Part shown: in pieces, positions 1-4,947 of the stretch | How the letters are laid out: each line of letters begins with the position of its first letter | How positions within the stretch are numbered: position 1 is the first letter of the stretch | From: Candidatus Aerophobota bacterium | GTDB lineage: Bacteria > Aerophobota > Aerophobia > Aerophobales > AE-B3A | Direction of reading: 5' to 3' | Length of the DNA stretch: 5,137 nucleotides | Assembly (NCBI GenBank): GCA_030610725.1 | Contig: JAUWRE010000095.1 | Coordinates: 1-5,137 of the forward strand | Translations under genes and position numbers: made by a program | The notes under the pieces: generated by a model | Database searches by the model: none | Told to the model about the DNA's origin: nothing | Seen by the model: only the letters and a program-made list of their open reading frames with translations

Positions 1-5
1 AAGAA

Positions 6-185
6 AGATTCACTCGAAAACAGACAGGTCTTCTGGCTCAGGGACTATCTACTTCCCCACCTTCCCAGAACAAAAAGTCCCAGTGGTTTTTGGGGTTTCG
101 TTTCCCATTACAGCAGCGCAACTGCCCGGGATTTTCACCCGGTTCCCTTAGTCTGCTTTCTCTTCTATTACCATATTTTCAATCT
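6..185 (-). promoter_or_regulatory. Cobalamin (B12) riboswitch, complete, controlling a gene beyond the left edge
   Basis: Read on the minus strand, this stretch carries the conserved blocks of the adenosylcobalamin aptamer in the right order. First comes GGTGAAAATCCC (plus-strand 128-139), then a G-rich segment and CCACTG (plus-strand 81-86), and finally the B12 box GCCAGAAGACCTGTCTG (plus-strand 21-37). A closing P1-type pairing is possible between AGATT (plus-strand 181-185 complement) and AATCT (plus-strand 6-10 complement). The aptamer starts about where the minus-strand promoter at 192-220 would begin transcription. This class normally represses B12 transport, B12 synthesis or B12-independent enzyme genes when the cofactor is bound. 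The expression platform and regulated gene are outside the window, so the target is unknown. Confidence 0.95.
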
Positions 186-191
186 GGTGTT

Positions 192-220
192 ATTATATCA
201 TTACTTAGGATTCTAGTCAA
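192..220 (-). promoter_or_regulatory. Sigma-70-type promoter of the riboswitch transcript
   Basis: On the minus strand a -35 box TTGACT (215-220) and a perfect -10 box TATAAT (192-197) are separated by exactly 17 nt. The expected start near 185 coincides with the 5' end of the cobalamin aptamer, which supports the call. It points left, divergent from the yidD promoter. Confidence 0.88.
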
Positions 221-246
221 GTATTTAAACGGCTTGACAGGCGAGC

Positions 247-276
247 TTGACAAAAAAGGGTAAGATAGGATATAAT
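247..276 (+). promoter_or_regulatory. Sigma-70-type promoter of the yidD-yidC-mnmE operon
   Basis: A perfect -35 TTGACA (247-252) and a perfect -10 TATAAT (271-276) are 18 nt apart. Transcription should start near 283, leaving a leader of about 65 nt before yidD. A second TTGACA lies at 234-239 within a direct repeat of GCTTGACA (232-239 and 245-252), but it has no -10 at the right distance. The -35 boxes of this promoter and the divergent riboswitch promoter are separated by only 26 nt. No other strong promoter was seen before mnmE, so the three genes are probably cotranscribed. Confidence 0.85.
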
Positions 277-348
277 ATAAACCTTAAACTCAATAGAAAA
301 GCGATAGAGAGGGGAAAAAAGAATGGGGGTGTGCCTTGCGGAGTAAAA

Positions 349-561
349 ATGATTAAGAAAGTAGGTATAGGAACGATAGTATTTTATCAAAAGTTTATTT
401 CTCCAATCTTACCTGCTTCCTGTCGCTTCTACCCTACCTGTTCTGACTATAGCCGACAGGCTATAGAAGAATATGGATTAGCCAGGGGTTGTTGGTTGGG
501 CATAAAAAGAATATTGAGGTGCCATCCTTTCTATCCCGGAGGTTATGATCCTGTCCAGTAA
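349..561 (+). CDS. yidD: Membrane protein insertion efficiency factor YidD
   Basis: This 70-residue protein belongs to the YidD (UPF0161) family, a small membrane-associated factor that helps YidC and Sec insert inner-membrane proteins. Nearly the whole family signature is visible: an N-terminal amphipathic stretch, [20 protein letters not shown] (residues 13-32), then SRQAIEEYG, and a C-terminal [13 protein letters not shown] (57-69). The conserved cysteines are C25, C31 and C58. The ATG at 349 is preferred because GGAG at 340-343 sits 5 nt upstream and the length is typical. The frame stays open back to a TTG at 247, but that TTG is the -35 box, so the longer version cannot be read from this promoter's transcript. 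A GTG at 331 is a weaker alternative. The gene opens the yidD-yidC-mnmE operon. The usual upstream partners rpmH and rnpA are not visible. Confidence 0.95.
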   Translation: MIKKVGIGTIVFYQKFISPILPASCRFYPTCSDYSRQAIEEYGLARGCWLGIKRILRCHPFYPGGYDPVQ

Positions 562-587
562 GTAGTAAGTGGTAAGTAGTAAGTAGT
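560..587 (+). repeat. Tandem heptanucleotide array, AAGTAGT x 4
   Basis: Four contiguous 7-bp units occupy 560-566, 567-573, 574-580 and 581-587. Three are AAGTAGT and the second is AAGTGGT. The array begins inside the TAA stop codon of yidD and ends 28 bp before the yidC ribosome-binding site, so it is part of the operon mRNA. It is the smallest of several 7-bp-period arrays in this window. Its function is unknown. Confidence 0.85.
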
Positions 588-628
588 AGGATGCGAGCCA
601 GCAACAACAAAATAAAAGGAGTTACTTA

Positions 629-2155
629 ATGCAGAAGAATCTTATCATGGCTATTGTTTTATCGGTAGTAGTGCTCTTATTATATAATATTTTTATAGTT
701 AGACGACAGCCTGCTTTACCGCCGTCTACAGAGGAAGCGACGGAATCCCCCCCCTGGGTGGGAGAAACTCCTGGACAAGGAGAAATCCTTCCTTCTTCAC
801 AATTAGAAGAGGGAGAAGAGATAATTCTGGAAAATGAGTATGTAAAAGTGGTTTTGACTTCTCGAGGAGGGATAGTTAAATCCTGGTATCTGAAAAAAGA
901 AAAAAAAGAATTGGTGGGAAGGAGTACTTACAGCCTGGGATTGAATCTATTCTTACCGGAAGGAGAAAGAATAAATCTATCCAAGGAGGATTTTGAGGTT
1001 CAGAAAGAGGGGGAGAGAAAAGCTGTCTTTACCTGGGAGGATGAAGAAGGGAGATTCAAATTATTCAAAAATCTTGAGATTTCTAAGCTAGGATACCATA
1101 TATTTCTTTCTATTCAAACACAAAACCTGCCTTTAGGCAGTAGCTATGAGCTTACCTGGCCGTCGATGATAGGTGATGAATATAAAGAGGAGGAGCGGTT
1201 AGTCTTCTTTAATGATGAACTTCAAGAAGAGAAGAAAGAAGGTGTGCAGCGGGATTACGGACGGGGAGTAAAATGGATGGGGCTGCGGCAAAAAAGAGAG
1301 CTACTGGTTATACTTGCTTCTCTGGATTGGCCAAGGGGAGGGATGTTCCGTTCAGAATTCTGGGGATTTGAAGATAACAAATCTGAGAGTAGATGGATAG
1401 TCTATGCCGGTCCTCAAAGCTATGGTGAGATTAGGTCGCTCAATGACAGAATCAAAGAGATAAATGGAGAGGACTATGACCTGACAGGAGCACTTGACCT
1501 CAGTATTTGGGGCCAGCTCTCAGTAGGGTTGATAAAAATTCTGCTCTTCTTTTACAGTTTTACTCACAACTACGGAATAGCTATTATTCTCTTGACCCTT
1601 CTCATATATGGGGCTCTGTTTCCTCTAACCTTTAAACAATTTACCTCTATGCATAAAATGCAGGTTATCCAACCTGAGGTAAAGGCTGTGCAAGCTAAGT
1701 TCAAAGGTGACCCCAAGCAAATGCAGGTAGAAATGATGAAGATATATAAAAAACACAAGGTCAACCCCATGTCCGGCTGTTTCCCACTCATAATTCAGAT
1801 GCCGATTATTTTTGTTCTTTACCGAGCTCTTCTTAATTTCAACTTTTCTGAAAATCCCTCTTTCCTCTGGATACCAAATCTCGGTCAACCCAATATTCCT
1901 TTGCTTTTAGCCCTGGGGGTAACTATGTTCCTGCAACAGAGAATCACTCAAAAGACTCAGGCCCAATCAGGAGGACAACAGCAAGGAATGGCTAAGATGA
2001 TGCAATTCTTTCCCATCTTCATTATCGTGATGTTGTGGTCCCTCCCTTCCGGGGTAATGCTTTATTGGTTTACCTCTACCCTTTTTTCTATCTTCCAACA
2101 ATTTTTAATCCGTCAAAGGATGTCTCCTTCCCGGCCAACTAAAAATGTAAAATGA
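629..2155 (+). CDS. yidC: Membrane protein insertase YidC (Oxa1/Alb3 family, diderm type)
   Basis: YidC inserts and folds inner-membrane proteins, alone or with SecYEG. The 508 residues show the diderm layout. There is an N-terminal membrane anchor (about 4-24), a polar linker, and a periplasmic beta domain from about 65 to 280 that opens with ENEYVKVVLTSRGGIVKSWY. The conserved 60KD_IMP core follows, with membrane segments near 298-332, 384-404, 422-437, 460-475 and 478-497. Core signatures are FPLTFKQFTSMHKMQ, the cytoplasmic helical hairpin before KHKVNPMSGCFPLIIQMPI, and LPSGVMLYW. AAGGAG at 616-621 lies 7 nt before the ATG. At residue 327 (context TLLIYGALFPLT) there is a tyrosine where E. 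coli has R366, the positive charge of the hydrophilic groove. The stop codon overlaps the mnmE start. Confidence 0.97.
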   Translation: MQKNLIMAIVLSVVVLLLYNIFIVRRQPALPPSTEEATESPPWVGETPGQGEILPSSQLEEGEEIILENEYVKVVLTSRGGIVKSWYLKKEKKELVGRSTYSLGLNLFLPEGERINLSKEDFEVQKEGERKAVFTWEDEEGRFKLFKNLEISKLGYHIFLSIQTQNLPLGSSYELTWPSMIGDEYKEEERLVFFNDELQEEKKEGVQRDYGRGVKWMGLRQKRELLVILASLDWPRGGMFRSEFWGFEDNKSESRWIVYAGPQSYGEIRSLNDRIKEINGEDYDLTGALDLSIWGQLSVGLIKILLFFYSFTHNYGIAIILLTLLIYGALFPLTFKQFTSMHKMQVIQPEVKAVQAKFKGDPKQMQVEMMKIYKKHKVNPMSGCFPLIIQMPIIFVLYRALLNFNFSENPSFLWIPNLGQPNIPLLLALGVTMFLQQRITQKTQAQSGGQQQGMAKMMQFFPIFIIVMLWSLPSGVMLYWFTSTLFSIFQQFLIRQRMSPSRPTKNVK

Positions 2156-3537
2156 TATCTGAAGATACTATATCTGCTATTGCTACTCCTATAGGAGAAT
2201 CTGGTATAGGCATTGTGAGAATGAGTGGCAAAGAATCTTTTGTTATAGCCAGAAGAATCTTCCAACCTTCCTGTGGGAAAAAGGTCAACTGGAAGACTCC
2301 CTTCAAGACTCACTATGGATGGATAATTGATCCTGAGAGCAAAGAATTAATAGATGAGGTGTTGCTTACTTTAATGCCAGCGCCTAAAAGCTATACCCGG
2401 GAAGATATAGCGGAGATAAATTGCCACTCTGGTCCTGTCCCCTTACGAAAAACCTTACGGCTTACATTAAAATTCGGTGCTCGTTTGGCTGAAGCGGGGG
2501 AATTTACTAAGAGAGCCTTCTTGAATGGAAGGATTGACCTTGCTCAAGCCGAGAGTGTGCTAGAGGTGGTGCAGGCGAAAACAGAAAAAAGCCTGCAAAT
2601 AGCGCTAAATCAGCTAAAGGGAGGATTGTCTGAGAAGATTAACACCCTTAAGAAAAAAATGGTTGATTTTCTCTCTTGCCTGGAGGCAGAAATAGAGTTT
2701 GGAGAAGAGGATATTGAGCATTTATCCAGGAAAGATGAAGAGAGCCGCCTTAAAGACATTTTAGTCCAGATTGCTCTACTTCTAAAAACGGCCAAAAGGG
2801 GAAGGGTCTATAAAGAGGGTTTAAAGGCAGTAATCGTAGGAAGACCTAATGTCGGCAAATCCAGTCTTCTAAACACTCTTCTACAGAGAGAAAGAGCTAT
2901 CGTCAGCCATATTCCGGGAACAACGCGAGATACTATTGAAGAGATGATAAACATTAAAGGATTTCCTTTGTGGATTATTGATACAGCAGGACTAAGAGAG
3001 GTAGAAGGTAAAATAGAAGAGGAAGCCGTGCGCCGAACCCATGCCAAATTAGAGGAGGCAAATATCATACTTTTGATGGTTGACGGTTCTCTTCCCCTAG
3101 AAAAAGAGGATATTTCAATTCTTGAAAGAATGGAAAAGGAAAAGACCCTGTTGATTGTGAATAAGATAGATTTACCCCAGAGAATAGATAAAGAGAGAAT
3201 TGAGTCTTTCTTTCCTGGCCAAGAGGTGGTAGAGATATCAGCTACCGAGGAGATTAACTTAGAAAAACTTAAAGAAAGAACAGCAGAGTTTGCCTTAAAA
3301 GAGGCAACCCTTTCTTCCAGTGATTCTCTTATTTTAAGCATAAGGCAGGAGCAGGCTTTAGAGCAGGCACGACAAAACATAGAGAGAGCTCTGCTGGGAA
3401 TAAGAGGCAAACTGTCTGAAGAGCTTATAGCTTTCGATTTAAGGGAATCTATAGATAGATTAGGAGAGATTACAGGGGAGGTACTTGCTGGTGACATTCT
3501 GGATCAGATTTTTTCTCATTTTTGTATAGGGAAATAG
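2152..3537 (+). CDS. mnmE: tRNA uridine-5-carboxymethylaminomethyl(34) synthesis GTPase MnmE (TrmE/ThdF)
   Basis: MnmE works with MnmG to modify the wobble uridine of certain tRNAs, using a methylene-tetrahydrofolate-derived carbon and GTP hydrolysis. The 461 residues match the family length. The N-terminal folate-binding domain starts ISEDTISAIATPIGESGIGI and includes GEFTKRAFLNGRIDLAQAE. The inserted G domain has P-loop GRPNVGKS (230-237, with potassium-ligand-type N233), GTTRDT (256-261), DTAG (277-280) and NKID (337-340). E289 aligns with the catalytic glutamate of E. coli MnmE. The protein ends in the diagnostic CIGK (458-461). Residues 92-94 read HSG where HGG is usual. The ATG overlaps the yidC TGA (ATGA) with no clear Shine-Dalgarno, which suggests translational coupling. 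No mnmG follows in the window. Confidence 0.97.
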   Translation: MISEDTISAIATPIGESGIGIVRMSGKESFVIARRIFQPSCGKKVNWKTPFKTHYGWIIDPESKELIDEVLLTLMPAPKSYTREDIAEINCHSGPVPLRKTLRLTLKFGARLAEAGEFTKRAFLNGRIDLAQAESVLEVVQAKTEKSLQIALNQLKGGLSEKINTLKKKMVDFLSCLEAEIEFGEEDIEHLSRKDEESRLKDILVQIALLLKTAKRGRVYKEGLKAVIVGRPNVGKSSLLNTLLQRERAIVSHIPGTTRDTIEEMINIKGFPLWIIDTAGLREVEGKIEEEAVRRTHAKLEEANIILLMVDGSLPLEKEDISILERMEKEKTLLIVNKIDLPQRIDKERIESFFPGQEVVEISATEEINLEKLKERTAEFALKEATLSSSDSLILSIRQEQALEQARQNIERALLGIRGKLSEELIAFDLRESIDRLGEITGEVLAGDILDQIFSHFCIGK

Positions 3538-3613
3538 AATGGTGCAGCCGCCCCTTTCTCGACCGAATTTGTATGAGTGAGTGTGTAGAGAGTAAGACTG
3601 GTGATTACAGAAT

Positions 3614-3648
3614 CGTATATAGGATATAGTATATAGTATATAGTATAT
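3614..3648 (+). repeat. Tandem heptanucleotide array, CGTATAT / AGTATAT x 5
   Basis: Five 7-bp units run without gaps: CGTATAT (3614-3620), AGGATAT (3621-3627), then three perfect AGTATAT (3628-3648). The right end GTATATCG (3643-3650) is an exact inverted match to CGATATAC at 3705-3712, so the array could form the left arm of a hairpin around the 54-nt core between them. It lies 76 bp after mnmE in a stretch with no convincing gene. No terminator with a T-run was found here. Confidence 0.85.
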
Positions 3649-3660
3649 CGAAAACGAAGA

Positions 3661-3733
3661 GTGCGTGAATAGTATTGCTTTGTGTATTTTAAGGTTTTTT
3701 CTTACGATATACGAGACTGTCCTGAGGTATGTT
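3661..3733 (+). repeat. Duplicated upstream promoter module, copy 1
   Basis: This stretch matches 4781-4887. Shared blocks in the same order are GTGCGTGAAT (3661-3670), TATTG, TTGTGT, a T-rich segment, ACGATATACGAG (3704-3715) and TGTCCTGAGGTAT (3718-3730). The last block ends exactly 3 nt before the -35 box in both copies. Copy 2 is longer because extra 7-bp units precede ACGATATACGAG and because about 17 extra bases lie before TGTCCTGAGGTAT. Confidence 0.75.
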
Positions 3734-3761
3734 TTGACCTTTTGCAGACTTTTTGTATAAT
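3734..3761 (+). promoter_or_regulatory. Sigma-70-type promoter of duplicated module, copy 1
   Basis: TTGACC (3734-3739) and TATAAT (3756-3761) are separated by 16 nt. Transcription from about 3768 would run rightward through the A+T-rich palindrome at 3878-4011 to the phasin-like gene, giving an unusually long leader of about 335 nt. No closer promoter for that gene was seen. The 3768-3877 segment has no convincing reading frame. It ends in a weak inverted pairing between GGTTTCCT (near 3852) and AGGAGAAATCC (near 3866-3876) that lacks a T-run. Confidence 0.75.
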
Positions 3762-3877
3762 AGACTAAATGGATGTGATGTTAGATTGCGTAATAAGAGA
3801 ATGGTAATAGGGGAGTGTTACTAAAAAATATTGAGATATTGTAGTAGGCAGGGTTTCCTGAAAAGAGGAGAAATCCC

Positions 3878-4011
3878 AAATTCTAACATCTAAATCCTAA
3901 ACAAATTCAAATCTCAAATGTTCAAAATTCAAATCAGGTTCTGTTTTGGTCATTCGAATTTTGGTAATTAGATATTATTTAGAGTTTGGTAATTAGAATT
4001 TGGAATTTAGG
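3878..4011. repeat. A+T-rich imperfect palindrome built from 7-bp units
   Basis: The left arm (3878-3934) and right arm (about 3952-4011) are imperfect inverted copies separated by a loop of roughly 17 nt. Exact paired blocks include AAATTCTAA (3878-3886) with TTAGAATTT (3993-4001), and CAAAATTC (3923-3930) with GAATTTTG (3956-3963). Both arms can be cut into 7-bp units, for example AAATTCT, AACATCT, AAATCCT on the left and AATTAGA, ATTTGGA, ATTTAGG on the right. It lies inside the predicted leader of the phasin-like gene. It has no transposase and no clear target-site duplication. Similar palindromes occur, from memory, in intergenic DNA of several candidate-phylum genomes. Confidence 0.75.
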
Positions 4012-4102
4012 GAGATGTAAGCTTTATAGAAGCTAATCTATTACTTACATTCACTCCTTTAGGAAAGCTAAACTATTATCGAGGATGAGGGAGGTGGGAG
4101 AA

Positions 4103-4399
4103 TTGGAGCAATTGTTGAGAAAGCTATTTCTCTCAGGACTTGGAGTATTTGCCCTTACCCAGGAGAAAATAGAGGAATTAGTAGAAGAGTTGGCAAAAAA
4201 AGGAGAGATTTCCTGGGGTGAGAAAGAAGATTTTTTGGGAGAAATAATTAAAAGAGGGAAGGAAGAGAAGGCAGAGGTAGAAAGAAAGATAGGAGATAAA
4301 GTGGAGGAAATGCTTTCCAGGGTTAATATAGCTAGCAAGGATGATATTGAGAGATTGGAGAAAAAGATAGACGAGTTAGGAAAAAAAAGAAAAACCTAA
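4103..4399 (+). CDS. Phasin-like coiled-coil protein (polyhydroxyalkanoate synthesis regulator phasin family, COG3937-like)
   Basis: This small, highly charged, probably alpha-helical protein resembles the proteins often annotated as PHA synthesis regulator phasin. It has a short hydrophobic N-terminal helix (LLRKLFLSGLGVFALT, residues 4-19), then EKIEELVEELAKKGEIS, a Glu/Lys-rich helix, and a terminal leucine-heptad-like segment (ASKDDIERLEKKIDEL). I prefer the TTG at 4103 (98 residues) because GGGAGG at 4089-4094 lies 8 nt upstream and the protein then begins MEQLLRKLF, as family members do. The ATG at 4085 (104 residues) has GAGG touching it, too close to serve as a ribosome-binding site. 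GTG 4094 is also possible. No PHA synthase, depolymerase or UbiB-type gene is visible, so a role in granule binding is unproven. The protein may simply be a generic coiled-coil factor. Confidence 0.75.
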   Translation: MEQLLRKLFLSGLGVFALTQEKIEELVEELAKKGEISWGEKEDFLGEIIKRGKEEKAEVERKIGDKVEEMLSRVNIASKDDIERLEKKIDELGKKRKT

Positions 4400-4591
4400 T
4401 TCACCCTTTTTGAAATCAAGAATATCCCATCTACACCATTCCTCCAAGGTGAGTAGTAGTTTTTATCAAAAAATTTTTCAAACCGTGTGTTCTAGCCATC
4501 AGGTGTCGGTATTTGACAAAAGAGGCATATTCCAGTATTATGCCCGAAGTGCAGGAATTTACATCTGTACCGAAGGATATTCCTCAAAAGC

Positions 4592-4771
4592 AGTGAATAG
4601 TCGTTAGTGAATAGTGAATCGCAAACAAGAAAGTGAAAACAGTCTAAGTTCTAAATACCCGATTCTAGATGCTCGATCCTCGTAAAAGAAGAAAGACAAA
4701 GAACGAGGGATGAATTAAATCGAGTATCCAGTATTGAGCATCGAGATACCATTCACGAAATACGATTCACC
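4592..4771. repeat. Nested inverted heptanucleotide arrays
   Basis: Four arrays of 7-bp period form two nested inverted pairs. Outer left: AGTGAAT, AGTCGTT, AGTGAAT, AGTGAAT (4592-4619). Outer right: ATTCACG, AAATACG, ATTCACC (4751-4771). GTGAATCG (4614-4621) pairs exactly with CGATTCAC (4763-4770). Inner left: GATTCTA, GATGCTC, GATCCTC (4661-4681). Inner right: ATCGAGT, ATCCAGT, ATTGAGC, ATCGAGA (4719-4746). GATGCTCGAT (4668-4677) pairs with ATTGAGCATC (4733-4742) with one G-T wobble. The central loop is purine-rich. The region has no convincing gene. The upstream part of this gap (4400-4591) holds only short open stretches of doubtful meaning. Confidence 0.75.
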
Positions 4772-4780
4772 AGCTCTGTT

Positions 4781-4887
4781 GTGCGTGAATGTTATTGTGT
4801 TGTGTGCTTGAGGGTCTTTTACGATATACCCAATACGCAATACGATATACGAGAACGGCGACGGAAGAAATTGTCCTGAGGTATTTC
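4781..4887 (+). repeat. Duplicated upstream promoter module, copy 2
   Basis: This is the second copy of the module at 3661-3733. It has GTGCGTGAAT (4781-4790), TATTG, TTGTGT, a T-rich segment, ACGATATACGAG (4842-4853) and TGTCCTGAGGTAT (4872-4884), the last again 3 nt before the -35. Relative to copy 1 it contains an expanded 7-bp array at 4821-4848 and about 17 extra bases (4854-4871). Confidence 0.75.
4821..4848. repeat. Tandem heptanucleotide array, ACGATAT / ACSCAAT x 4
   Basis: Four contiguous 7-bp units: ACGATAT (4821-4827), ACCCAAT (4828-4834), ACGCAAT (4835-4841), ACGATAT (4842-4848). On the minus strand these become CGTATAT and CGTATTG when rotated, close to the CGTATAT/AGTATAT units at 3614-3648 but in inverted orientation. 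At the matching place in copy 1 only one unit plus a partial one is present, so array length differs between the two copies. Confidence 0.8.
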
Positions 4888-4916
4888 TTGACGCAAGAAT
4901 TAAGAAAAGTTATAAT
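4888..4916 (+). promoter_or_regulatory. Sigma-70-type promoter of the HAD gene (module copy 2)
   Basis: TTGACG (4888-4893) and TATAAT (4911-4916) are separated by 17 nt. Transcription should start near 4923, only about 25 nt before the ATG of the HAD-family gene, so this is very likely its promoter. The TGTCCTGAGGTAT block shared with copy 1 ends 3 nt upstream of the -35, a position where an activator or upstream-element contact would be expected. Confidence 0.85.
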
Positions 4917-4947
4917 ATCTGCACATCCAAGAAAAAAGGAGAGGTAA

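Noticed and set aside
247..348. N-terminal extension of YidD from the TTG at 247
   Set aside because: The TTG is part of the TTGACA -35 box of a near-perfect promoter, so it would not be in that transcript; the extension is unlike YidD and the ATG at 349 has a good ribosome-binding site.
1570..1888. Two overlapping minus-strand open frames within yidC
   Set aside because: Antisense to the most conserved part of YidC and without recognisable protein features.
2113..2313. Minus-strand open frame over the yidC-mnmE junction
   Set aside because: Antisense to two confident coding regions; no start signal and no family resemblance.
2808..3497. 229-codon open frame on the minus strand within mnmE
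   Set aside because: It lies wholly antisense to the conserved MnmE G domain and is a serine-rich shadow produced by the codon use of mnmE; no ribosome-binding or domain evidence.
3539..3580. Short ATG frame directly after mnmE (MVQPPLSRPNLYE)
   Set aside because: Only 13 codons, no ribosome-binding site, and no sign of conservation that can be judged here.
3643..3712. Rho-independent terminator after mnmE
   Set aside because: The exact 8-bp inverted pair has a 54-nt loop, is A+T-rich, and has no T-run after the right arm.
4051..4338. Minus-strand open frame opposite the phasin-like gene
   Set aside because: Serine-rich complement of a Glu/Lys-rich coding region; the plus-strand protein is the recognisable one.
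3614..4848. CRISPR array as an explanation for the regular repeats
   Set aside because: The period is 7 bp with no spacers and no 24-37 bp repeat unit; no cas genes are visible.
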